A stretch of DNA of 10,009 nt from Deltaproteobacteria bacterium. GTDB lineage: Bacteria > Desulfobacterota > Syntrophia > Syntrophales > UBA2210. The stretch covers positions 1-10,009 of the forward strand of contig JAUVXT010000086.1 in assembly GCA_030603465.1 (NCBI GenBank), given 5' to 3'. This document shows, piece by piece, positions 1 through 6,855 of the stretch (the stretch's first letter is position 1; the number at the start of each line of letters is the position of its first letter). The notes below the pieces were generated by a model. That model saw nothing but the letters and a program-made list of their open reading frames with translations, had not been told where the DNA came from and made no database searches. A program made the translations under genes and the position numbers.

Positions 1-184
1 TTCTCCATTTCCCGATCTGAAGAATGATCATCCCAGCTTTAATGCAGTAATGGTGGTAACGACCAGGGGTATTATGCAGGCAAGAGACCTGATGACAGGT
101 GTATTTTCTCCCCTGGGCGCGATATCTGGTGTCGATGCGCTTTTGATAATAAGAAAACTGCAAGGTGAACTCAGGTATTTTTAA
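1..184 (+). CDS. C-terminal end of an unrecognised protein (partial)
   Basis: Reading from base 2, this frame stays open from the window edge to a TAA stop at 182-184 and gives about 60 residues. The visible tail begins SPFPDLKND and ends with a mixed hydrophobic and basic stretch, ALLIIRKLQGELRYF. A moderately hydrophobic segment around VFSPLGAISGVDALLII is too short and too broken by polar residues to call a membrane helix with confidence. I do not recognise the family, and no catalytic motif or metal-binding cysteines are visible. Codon use looks coding, and the frame ends only 10 bp before the palindromic element, which supports a genuine gene end. The start lies outside the window. No T-rich terminator follows directly, so it could be read through into the leader of valS, although the 228-bp gap suggests a separate unit. 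Confidence 0.6.
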   Translation, partial: SPFPDLKNDHPSFNAVMVVTTRGIMQARDLMTGVFSPLGAISGVDALLIIRKLQGELRYF

Positions 185-194
185 CAGGGAAGAA

Positions 195-385
195 TGACAA
201 TCCCGTAAAAAGTCTTTTTCGAGCGGATTGGAGCATTTTGGGAAAAAGATGATAGCGGTGTTTGGCGTTAAGAAAATCTAACTGTTTGAGTGCGTTAGCA
301 CGAGTTTTAGATTTTTAGCCAGGCGCCGAAATCATCCCCAAAATAGTCTTCAAGCGAGAAAAACTGACTTTTTGCGAGTACATCA
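195..385. repeat. MITE-like long imperfect palindrome upstream of valS
   Basis: The ends form terminal inverted repeats: 195-214 and 366-385 match at 14 of 20 positions when one is reverse-complemented, with the core GTAAAAAGTC (205-214) facing GACTTTTTGC (366-375). Pairing continues inward. ATTTTGGG (235-242) and GATGAT (248-253) pair with the contiguous ATCATCCCCAAAAT (331-344), leaving a five-A bulge. AAAATCTAA (273-281) pairs with TTAGATTTT (307-315). The apex GTGC-GTTA-GCAC lies at 290-301. The tetranucleotide AGAA directly abuts both ends (191-194 and 386-389), as a short target duplication would. No credible ORF lies within. Size, terminal repeats, lack of coding and intergenic position fit a non-autonomous miniature transposable element. 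A structured leader RNA or a protein-binding palindrome is an alternative. The pairing is seen in the sequence; the transposon origin is inferred. Confidence 0.6.
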
Positions 386-401
386 AGAATAATATTTTGA
401 C

Positions 402-406
402 AAGGA
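402..406 (+). promoter_or_regulatory. Ribosome binding site of valS
   Basis: AAGGA sits 6 nt before the ATG at 413 and supports that start. It lies outside the palindromic element, so insertion of that element would have left the ribosome binding site intact. Confidence 0.7.
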
Positions 407-412
407 TATACA

Positions 413-3070
413 ATGGCGAAAAAATTAACCAAATCATATGAACCTGATGAAGTTGAGGCGAGATGGTATAAATACTGGCTTGAAGAAGGCCTCTTCAGGG
501 CGGAAGACAAAAGTGACAGGAAACCATTTTCCATAGTAATTCCACCTCCGAATGTTACCGGAATACTTCATATGGGGCACGCATTAAACAATACCATTCA
601 GGATATTATTGTTCGATATAAAAGAATGCAGGGGTACAATACCCTCTGGATGCCCGGAACCGACCACGCCGGGATAGCGACGCAAAATGTGGTCGAACAG
701 GAACTTGCAAAAGAAAATCTTACCAGGCATGACATAGGAAGAGAAAAATTTATAGAGAGAATCTGGCAGTGGAAGGAGAGATATGGCGGCATAATTTTAA
801 ACCAGCTGCAAAAACTCGGTTGTTCCTGTGATTGGTCCAGGGAACGGTTTACAATGGATGAGGGGCTTTCTCATGCCGTGAGGGAAGTATTTGTCAGGTT
901 GTATAACGATGGCCTGATCTATCAGGGAGATTATATTGTCAACTGGTGCCCGCGATGTCATACTGCCATATCGGACCTTGAAGTGGAATATGAGGAGGAA
1001 AATGGTGGTCTCTGGTACATAGAGTATCCCTTTGCAGAAGGCGACGGAGGCATTATCGTTGCGACGACGCGGCCAGAAACGATGCTCGGCGATACCGCCG
1101 TCGCCGTTAATCCCGCCGATAAAAGATATAAGAATGTAGTCGGAAAGAGTGTAATCCTTCCGCTTGTTAACAGGAAGATACCGATAATTGCCGATGATTA
1201 CGTGTCCGCAGAGTTCGGTACCGGTGCCGTCAAAATAACGCCTTCCTGTGATCCCAATGATTTTGCCATGGCGGAGAGACAGGATCTTGAAATCGTGATC
1301 ATAATGGACGGAAATGCCGTAATCAATGAAAACGGGGGCGTATACGAAGGCCAGGATCGAGATGTTTGCAGGGAGAATGTAGTAGCCGATCTTAAAAAGG
1401 GGAATTATCTGGTTAAGGAAGAAGCATATGTCCACAACGTGGGGCGTTGTTACAGGTGCAAAACTGTAATAGAGCCTGCGGTTTCTAAGCAGTGGTTTGT
1501 GAAGGTAAAACCCCTGGCAAAGATGGCCAGCGCCGCCGTTGTCAAGGGTGACACAAAGATAATCCCGAAGTTATGGGAGGGAACATATTTTGAATGGATG
1601 GAAAACATACGCGATTGGTGTATCTCGAGACAGATATGGTGGGGACACCGGATTCCCGTGTGGTATTGTGACGATTGCAATAATATGATCGTGGCGATCG
1701 AGGAACCGACGAAGTGTACAAAATGCGACAGCTCAAACCTGAGGCAGGAAGAGGACGTCCTGGACACATGGTTCAGTTCGGGCCTCTGGCCCTTTTCAAC
1801 GCTTGGATGGCCCGAAGAGACGGAAGCGCTGAAGACCTTTTATCCCACATCACTGCTCGTTACGGGGTTTGATATCATCTTTTTCTGGGTGGCGAGAATG
1901 ATGATGTTGGGTCTTTATATTCAGAAAGACATTCCCTTCGAACATGTATATCTCCACGCCCTCGTCAGGGACGAGAAGGGAAATAAGATGAGTAAATCCA
2001 AGGGGAATAGTATAGACCCGCTGGAGATGATCGATAAATACGGCACCGATGCCTTCCGCTTTACACTCGCGGCATTTACCGCTCAGGGCAGGGATATCAA
2101 GATGTCTGAGAAGCGGATTGAAGGATACAGGCACTTTGTTAATAAGATATGGAATGCCACAAGATTTTCCATGATAACCCTGGAAGATTACACAGAGGGA
2201 GATATCGCCCTGAGAGATGATGATTACTCCCTCTGTGACAGATGGATCATGTCAAGACTAAACCGGATGACAGCGGATGTTACAAGATGCATCGATGAGT
2301 ATAAATTTAATGATGCCGCGGGAAAGGTCTATCAGTTTGTATGGCACGAATTGTGTGACTGGTACCTCGAAATGGCAAAGCCGGTGCTGTACGGAAAAGG
2401 TGAGCCGGCAAAAAGACAGGCAACCCAGAAAACATTATTTATGGTACTTATAAACTCCATAAAGATTCTTCATCCCTTTATGCCTTTCGTAACAGAAGAG
2501 ATCTGGCAGACCCTGACGAAAGATGAAGGTTCCATCATGGTTAGTACTTTCCCCGTCGAGGATGAAGGCCTCCGGGATGAGGGAGCTGAAAAGAAAATGG
2601 AGCTGATAATGTCCGTAATCGGCTCTATCAGAAACATCAGGGGAGTAATGCATATCACACCTGCTAAAAAAATGAAGGTACTCATTTCCATTTCCGACGA
2701 TAGGCTTATCCCCGAGATAGCGGACGGAAAGGATTACATATGCGACCTCGCCAATCTTGAGAAGTTGGGCATAAAGGGCAGGGTTGAAGAGCCGGAAGGC
2801 GTGGCTACAGGAGTTGTTGGCCCCATAAATATATATGTCTTTTTAGAGGGCATTATAGATGTTAAGGTGGAAAAGGCAAGACTCGAAAAGGAACTTACTA
2901 AAATTGGAAAAGACATAAACTTTCTGTCAAGAAAGTTGGACAATTGCGATTTTATGGAAAAGGCGTCAAAGGAGATAATAGAGAAGGAAAAATCGAGGTT
3001 CGAAGAATTTAAAGATAAGAGAGTTATATTGGAAGAGGCCCTGAAAAAGGTTGTGGCGATAAGGGGGTAA
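413..3070 (+). CDS. valS: Valyl-tRNA synthetase (ValRS)
   Basis: Class I aminoacyl-tRNA synthetase of the cytoplasm that charges tRNA-Val with valine using ATP. At 885 residues it is a normal bacterial length. The ATP-binding HIGH motif is HMGH (53-56) and the KMSKS motif is at 525-529. The editing (CP1) domain contains ATTRPE with R220, and K274, D280 and D283 match the residues used to hydrolyse mischarged Thr-tRNA. Between them the usual Ala-His of TPAHDPND is Ser-Cys (278-279). Zinc-type cysteine pairs occur at C179/C182 with C346/C349. A second ribbon at C419/C422/C435/C438 resembles the zinc-bearing form of Thermus rather than that of E. coli. About residues 815-883 form the C-terminal tRNA-binding coiled coil. 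The start is set by AAGGA 6 nt upstream. It is first in a tight cluster, with nadC starting 5 bp after its stop. Confidence 0.99.
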   Translation: MAKKLTKSYEPDEVEARWYKYWLEEGLFRAEDKSDRKPFSIVIPPPNVTGILHMGHALNNTIQDIIVRYKRMQGYNTLWMPGTDHAGIATQNVVEQELAKENLTRHDIGREKFIERIWQWKERYGGIILNQLQKLGCSCDWSRERFTMDEGLSHAVREVFVRLYNDGLIYQGDYIVNWCPRCHTAISDLEVEYEEENGGLWYIEYPFAEGDGGIIVATTRPETMLGDTAVAVNPADKRYKNVVGKSVILPLVNRKIPIIADDYVSAEFGTGAVKITPSCDPNDFAMAERQDLEIVIIMDGNAVINENGGVYEGQDRDVCRENVVADLKKGNYLVKEEAYVHNVGRCYRCKTVIEPAVSKQWFVKVKPLAKMASAAVVKGDTKIIPKLWEGTYFEWMENIRDWCISRQIWWGHRIPVWYCDDCNNMIVAIEEPTKCTKCDSSNLRQEEDVLDTWFSSGLWPFSTLGWPEETEALKTFYPTSLLVTGFDIIFFWVARMMMLGLYIQKDIPFEHVYLHALVRDEKGNKMSKSKGNSIDPLEMIDKYGTDAFRFTLAAFTAQGRDIKMSEKRIEGYRHFVNKIWNATRFSMITLEDYTEGDIALRDDDYSLCDRWIMSRLNRMTADVTRCIDEYKFNDAAGKVYQFVWHELCDWYLEMAKPVLYGKGEPAKRQATQKTLFMVLINSIKILHPFMPFVTEEIWQTLTKDEGSIMVSTFPVEDEGLRDEGAEKKMELIMSVIGSIRNIRGVMHITPAKKMKVLISISDDRLIPEIADGKDYICDLANLEKLGIKGRVEEPEGVATGVVGPINIYVFLEGIIDVKVEKARLEKELTKIGKDINFLSRKLDNCDFMEKASKEIIEKEKSRFEEFKDKRVILEEALKKVVAIRG
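3063..3067 (+). promoter_or_regulatory. Ribosome binding site of nadC, deciding a GTG start
   Basis: A GGGGG run inside the last two sense codons of valS lies 8 nt before the GTG at 3076. Together with the family-typical N-terminus it supports this non-ATG start and suggests translation coupled to valS. Confidence 0.55.
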
Positions 3071-3075
3071 GTATT

Positions 3076-3909
3076 GTGATCGAAAAGTTTAAACTGAGGA
3101 AACTTATTGAGGATGCGCTTAGAGAAGACATAGGTTCGGGTGATGTTACGACACTGGCTATTGTCAAGGACGACAGGGTGGGAACAGCGAAGGCTATTGC
3201 TAAATCGGACACCATCGTGGCAGGCATAGAAGTCTTCGGTGAGGTTTTCCGTGTCTATAACAGTGATATAAATTTTAAGGCAGTCTTTAAAGATGGCATG
3301 CTGGCCGAAAAAGGGGAGGTTGTTGCCGATATATCCGGCGCAATGCGGGACATCCTCACGGCTGAGAGGGTGGCATTGAATATTTTTCAGAGGATGTGCG
3401 GAATCGCCACACTAACGAACAGGTATGTCGATGCGGTGAAGGGAACAGAGGCAAAGATACTGGATACGCGTAAAACGACGCCCGGCCTGAGAGAACTGGA
3501 AAAAGATGCCGTAAAAACCGGGGGAGGATCGAATCACCGCACCGGACTCTATGGCGGTGTCCTCATCAAGGAAAATCACATCACGGCCGCGGGGGGTATC
3601 ACAAATGCCGTGAAAAATGTGCGGAATGACATCCCCCTGACATTAAAGGTGGAAGTGGAGGCAAAGAACCTTGAAGAGGTGAAGGAAGCCCTTTCCGCCG
3701 GTTGCGATATAATAATGCTCGACAACATGAATACAGCTGAAATGAAAGAGGCGGTTTCCTTCATAAACGGCAGGGTAATGGTAGAAGCATCGGGGAATGT
3801 AACATTGTCAAATGTGAGGGAGATAGCCGAAACGGGTGTGGATTTCATCTCGGTGGGCGCACTCACTCATTCCGCGTCTGCCGCTGATATATCTTTGATT
3901 ATATCGTGA
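3076..3909 (+). CDS. nadC: Nicotinate-nucleotide diphosphorylase (quinolinate phosphoribosyltransferase)
   Basis: Converts quinolinate and PRPP to nicotinate mononucleotide, CO2 and pyrophosphate, the entry step into NAD from the de novo pathway. The 277 residues are a normal length. The N-terminal signature REDIGSGDVTT is followed by AERVALN (R98), DTRKTTPG (130-137), GGGSNHRTG (H154, R155) and LIKENH (163-168). E195 and D216 stand where family members bind the metal-PRPP complex. Position 160 is Gly where most bacterial relatives have Asp (GLYD-x-VLIK); as I recall, human QPRT also has Gly here, so activity is probably kept. Translation starts at GTG 3076, because the signature begins about 17 residues later, as in relatives. 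It lies 5 bp after valS and 24 bp before birA. Neither nadA nor nadB is in the window, so the earlier steps must be encoded elsewhere. Confidence 0.98.
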   Translation: MIEKFKLRKLIEDALREDIGSGDVTTLAIVKDDRVGTAKAIAKSDTIVAGIEVFGEVFRVYNSDINFKAVFKDGMLAEKGEVVADISGAMRDILTAERVALNIFQRMCGIATLTNRYVDAVKGTEAKILDTRKTTPGLRELEKDAVKTGGGSNHRTGLYGGVLIKENHITAAGGITNAVKNVRNDIPLTLKVEVEAKNLEEVKEALSAGCDIIMLDNMNTAEMKEAVSFINGRVMVEASGNVTLSNVREIAETGVDFISVGALTHSASAADISLIIS

Positions 3910-3933
3910 AAAGATAGAGGTGATTATCCGGAA

Positions 3934-4725
3934 ATGGATCTCAATGAAAAGAAAATAGAGAGTCGTCTTTCCGGCTTTTTGATAGGGAGAAAAATCCATT
4001 TTTTAGAGGAAGTGGATTCGACAAACACCTACGCGGCAAAACTTGTTCAAAAGGGGGCAACCGAGGGTGAAGTCGTTATTGCCGATTGTCAGACTCGCGG
4101 GAGGGGCCGTATGGACAGGGAATGGCATTCTCCGTCCGGAAAGAATCTCTTTACTTCCATCATCTTAAAACCCCCTGTCAATCCATCGTCCGCTTCTCAA
4201 ATGACACTCATGGCGGGCGTCGCGGTTGCGGAACTGATATCTGAGTTCTGTCCCGGCAGGGTTACACTTAAATGGCCCAACGATGTCCTTATCGACGGGA
4301 AAAAGGTATGCGGCATCCTGACGGAGATGAAGACAAAGGGCGATAAAATTGATTATGTCATTGTGGGTATCGGTATCAATATTAATATGGAGAGGCTAGA
4401 TTTTCCTGAGGAACTCCAGGGGTCTTCGACATCACTGAAGGAAGAAACGGCAGAGCATGTCTCCCGTACGGAGTTCGCGGCAGGTTTGTACAATTATTTT
4501 GAAAAATGCTACCATACGCTTACCGCAGAGGGTTTTGATTCCATAAGAGACAGGTGGATGAAATATTCCGGTATAATCGGCAGGGAAATTGAGGTGAGGG
4601 GCAGGGACAGCAAAAAACGGGGCAGGGTAGTGGGATTGGATAATATAGGAGCGCTTATGCTCTATGATGAGAGAGAAGAGAAAAGTCGCATTTTATCGGG
4701 TGACATCACTGTGATTGGAGATTAG
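3934..4725 (+). CDS. birA: Biotin-protein ligase without DNA-binding domain
   Basis: Activates biotin as biotinyl-5'-AMP and transfers it to the lysine of biotin carboxyl carrier domains, such as those of acetyl-CoA carboxylase or other biotin-dependent carboxylases and decarboxylases. The 263 residues start almost directly with the catalytic core: DSTN at 28-31, the biotinyl-AMP loop GRGRMDREW at 56-64 (E. coli GRGRRGR-x-W), KWPND at 113-117, and K124 in KKVCGIL matching E. coli K183. The last 50 or so residues form the usual small SH3-like C-terminal domain. The N-terminal winged helix of E. coli-type BirA (about 320 residues) is absent, so this is a group I ligase that should not itself repress biotin genes. 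GAGGTGA (3917-3923) lies 10 nt before the ATG. It follows nadC by 24 bp and precedes coaX by 2 bp. Confidence 0.97.
   Translation: MDLNEKKIESRLSGFLIGRKIHFLEEVDSTNTYAAKLVQKGATEGEVVIADCQTRGRGRMDREWHSPSGKNLFTSIILKPPVNPSSASQMTLMAGVAVAELISEFCPGRVTLKWPNDVLIDGKKVCGILTEMKTKGDKIDYVIVGIGININMERLDFPEELQGSSTSLKEETAEHVSRTEFAAGLYNYFEKCYHTLTAEGFDSIRDRWMKYSGIIGREIEVRGRDSKKRGRVVGLDNIGALMLYDEREEKSRILSGDITVIGD
4717..4720 (+). promoter_or_regulatory. Ribosome binding site of coaX inside birA
   Basis: GGAG lies within the last codons of birA, 7 nt before the coaX ATG, with the birA TAG between them. This arrangement fits translational coupling of the two genes. Confidence 0.6.
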
Positions 4726-4727
4726 AT

Positions 4728-5492
4728 ATGCTTTTGGTTATAGATGTGGGGAATTCACATACCGTTATCGGATTATATGATGGTGACAAGCTGTTGCATG
4801 ACTGGCGCGTCAGGACAGTGGTCAACCATACGATAGACGAATACGGCATGTTGATTATGAGCCTTTATGAGACGGTGAATGTCAATTCAAAAACAGTACG
4901 GGATATCATCATCTCCTGCGTCGTTCCCACAATGTTGAATGTCCTTGAACCGCTGTGCCGGAAATATTTTAAGATAAAACCACTTATCGTCGGTCCCGGG
5001 ATAAAGACGGGGATGCCCATACATTATGACAATCCGAAGGAGGTGGGCGCCGACAGGATCGTCAATGCGGTTGCCGCATTTGAAAAGTATAAAGATCACC
5101 TTATAATTGTAGATTTCGGCACGGCCACGACCTTCGATTATATCTCAAAAAATGGCGAATACATGGGGGGATGCATCGCCCCCGGAATGACTATATCTAC
5201 CGAGGCCCTCTTCGAAAGGGCTTCCAAGCTTCCACGTGTGGAACTCAGCAAGCCATCAAAACTTATTGCAAGGGATACGGTGAGCAGCATGCAGGCGGGA
5301 ATAATGTGGGGATATGCAGGCCTCGTAGACGGAATCGTCAACCGTATAAAGAAAGAGATTAATTGTAATCCAACGGTTATCGCAACCGGCGGACTTGCTC
5401 AAATTATTGCCGCGGAAACAGAAACAATCGACAAAGTTGAAGAGATGCTGACCTTGGAAGGCCTCAGGATAATCTATTCCAGAAACCGTTAA
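4728..5492 (+). CDS. coaX: Type III pantothenate kinase
   Basis: Phosphorylates pantothenate with ATP, the first step of coenzyme A synthesis. The type III enzyme belongs to the ASKHA (actin/hexokinase) fold, is generally not inhibited by CoA, and usually needs a monovalent cation. The 254 residues match the family. The N-terminal phosphate loop is IDVGNSHT (D6, N9). GADR is at 107-110. The second phosphate motif, DFGTATT, begins at D129, the catalytic-type acidic residue. GGCIAPG and ATGGLA follow in the expected order. It begins 2 bp after the birA stop and is the last gene of the plus-strand cluster. The pairing of birA with coaX is common in many bacteria and does not by itself imply a joint regulator. 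The gene ends 19 bp from the stop of trmFO on the other strand. Confidence 0.98.
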   Translation: MLLVIDVGNSHTVIGLYDGDKLLHDWRVRTVVNHTIDEYGMLIMSLYETVNVNSKTVRDIIISCVVPTMLNVLEPLCRKYFKIKPLIVGPGIKTGMPIHYDNPKEVGADRIVNAVAAFEKYKDHLIIVDFGTATTFDYISKNGEYMGGCIAPGMTISTEALFERASKLPRVELSKPSKLIARDTVSSMQAGIMWGYAGLVDGIVNRIKKEINCNPTVIATGGLAQIIAAETETIDKVEEMLTLEGLRIIYSRNR

Positions 5493-5499
5493 GGAATAG
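5474..5499. other. Small stem-loop at the convergent junction of coaX and trmFO
   Basis: CTATTCC (5474-5480) and GGAATAG (5493-5499) form a perfect 7-bp stem around a 12-nt loop that includes the coaX stop codon. It sits between two convergent clusters, where a bidirectional terminator would be expected. However, the stem has only three G-C pairs and no T-run follows on either strand, so it does not meet the usual rule for an intrinsic terminator. It could help to stop or stabilise transcript ends, or arise by chance. Confidence 0.25.
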
Positions 5500-5511
5500 G
5501 TGAAACAAAGT

Positions 5512-6855
5512 TCAGTTCAAATTATCCTTCCATCCCCCCAATTCCTTTAGCGAGCGTTCAGCGTAATGCCTGCCCCTTTCCCTCTTTCGTATTTTGTGTG
5601 GAAGGGGAGAGAATAGACCAAAATTTATATTCATCGGCTGGAAGTGTTTCAAGTCTTTTCTTGCAATATGGTGAATGAGGGCGCCAAGGGCTGTTTCCCG
5701 TGGTGGAATTGAAAGAACTTTTTTTGAGAGATGGTGGCAGGCGCTGATGCCTGCCAGGAGACCCGAAGCGGCCGATTCCACGTAACCCTCAACGCCTGTG
5801 ACCTGTCCGCAAAAAAAGATGTTTCTATGAGAGCGGAGCTGTAGAGTATTTTCGAGGAGGGCAGGGGAATTGAGAAAGGTATTGCGATGGATACTTCCGT
5901 ATCTTGCGAATTCGGCCCCTTCCAGACCCGGTATCGTTCTAAAAATGCGCTTCTGCTCGGGCCATGTAAGTTTTGTCTGAAATCCCACCATATTGAAAAG
6001 GGTGGCTTCTCTGTTTTCCTGGCGGAGTTGAATGACTGCATGAGGCTGTTTCCCCGTTCGGGGATCCACAAGTCCCACCGGTTTCATCGGACCGAAGGAG
6101 AGGGTTTTGATCCCTCTTCGTGCGATTACTTCAATGGGAAGGCATCCTTCGAAACATTTCCTGTCTTCAAAATCCCTCAGAGAAACTTCCTCACCATCCA
6201 GTAATTCTCTCCAGAAACTTTCGTATTCTTCAACAGTTAATGGGCAATTTATATAATCTCCTTTAACTGTGTCATCATATCTTGAGGCCTTAAATACCTT
6301 CGTATAATCGAGTGATTCCTCATAAATAATCGGTGAAATTGCGTCGTAAAAATAGAGATATTCGCTGCCGGTAAGCGTTGAAATACTCTCTGCCATGGCA
6401 TCTGATGTCAGGGGGCCGGTTGCAATTATAACTGTGGAGTCATCCGGTATTTGCGTAACTTCTCTTCTGATTATCTCTACATTATCGCTGGAGGATAATT
6501 TGTTTTCAATGAAAAGTGAGAATAGATTCCTGTCCACGGCAAGGGCCCTTCCGGCGGGGACGGACGTAGCATCTGCTGCCTCCATAATGAGAGAACCCAT
6601 AGTCCTCATTTCTTCCTTGAGGAGCCCCACGGCGTTTTCAATCGCATTCGATCTGAGGGAATTGCTGCAGACGAGCTCTGCGAGATGTTCCGTTTTGTGT
6701 GCGGGGGAAAAGACTTCCGGTTTCATCTCAAAGAGGGAGACGGGGATCCCCCGCTTGGATAACTGCCACGCGGCTTCACATCCGGCAAGCCCGCCGCCAA
6801 TGATGATCACAGATTTTGGCAGAACAATTTCCTGATCGATGTCGCTTTTAATCAT
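5512..6855 (-). CDS. trmFO: Methylenetetrahydrofolate-tRNA-(uracil-5-)-methyltransferase TrmFO
   Basis: Methylates U54 in the T-loop of tRNAs to m5U, using methylenetetrahydrofolate as carbon donor and FADH2 as reductant, unlike the SAM-dependent TrmA. The 447 residues are a normal length. The FAD-binding motif GGGLAG is at 20-25, the signature AELVCSNSLRS contains C63, and FEGCLPIE contains C238. These correspond to C53 and C226 of the B. subtilis enzyme. AVDR, YDAISPI, FGPMKPVGL and GQVTGVEGYVESAASGL are also present, which separates it from the related MnmG. The ATG gives about 14 residues before the Rossmann strand, slightly longer than many relatives. A GTG at codon 16 is an alternative but would leave almost nothing before the strand. 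The ATG lies within the last codons of topA, an 8-bp overlap. No good Shine-Dalgarno site is seen, so translation probably depends on ribosomes finishing topA. Confidence 0.98.
   Translation of the reverse strand: MIKSDIDQEIVLPKSVIIIGGGLAGCEAAWQLSKRGIPVSLFEMKPEVFSPAHKTEHLAELVCSNSLRSNAIENAVGLLKEEMRTMGSLIMEAADATSVPAGRALAVDRNLFSLFIENKLSSSDNVEIIRREVTQIPDDSTVIIATGPLTSDAMAESISTLTGSEYLYFYDAISPIIYEESLDYTKVFKASRYDDTVKGDYINCPLTVEEYESFWRELLDGEEVSLRDFEDRKCFEGCLPIEVIARRGIKTLSFGPMKPVGLVDPRTGKQPHAVIQLRQENREATLFNMVGFQTKLTWPEQKRIFRTIPGLEGAEFARYGSIHRNTFLNSPALLENTLQLRSHRNIFFCGQVTGVEGYVESAASGLLAGISACHHLSKKVLSIPPRETALGALIHHIARKDLKHFQPMNINFGLFSPLPHKIRKRERGRHYAERSLKELGGWKDNLN

Noticed and set aside
290..316. Possible intrinsic terminator (GTGC-GTTA-GCAC followed by T-rich sequence) for the upstream gene
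   Set aside because: The stem is only 4 bp and the T-rich stretch is interrupted by AGA. It is better read as the apex and arm of the longer palindrome.
366..402. Sigma-70 type promoter using TAATAT (390-395) or TTGACA (397-402)
   Set aside because: TAATAT matches the -10 consensus poorly and has no suitably spaced -35. TTGACA is only about 10 bp before the ATG, so it cannot serve as a -35 for valS.
185..412. T-box riboswitch controlling valS
   Set aside because: No T-box consensus (TGGNACCGCG-like) or antiterminator/terminator pair is visible, and the leader is accounted for by the end-to-end palindrome.
307..534. Minus-strand open frame spanning the palindrome and the start of valS
   Set aside because: It crosses the inverted repeat and the valS N-terminus, shows no family features, and is better explained as chance.
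797..1435. Long antisense open frame (212 codons) inside valS
   Set aside because: It lies wholly opposite a strongly conserved valS region, has no ribosome binding site of note, and its product has no recognisable composition or motif. It is a shadow of valS codon use.
4096..4125. Loss of the GRGRRG motif in BirA (GRGRMD) as a sign of a promiscuous or dead ligase
   Set aside because: The first four residues, including the Arg matching E. coli R118, are kept, and the next positions vary widely among bacterial ligases.
6395..6835. Plus-strand open frame (146 codons) opposite trmFO, plus similar frames opposite topA and dprA
   Set aside because: The conserved motifs of TrmFO, TopA and DprA are all on the minus strand. 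These frames have low-complexity Ser-rich or mixed products typical of antisense shadows.
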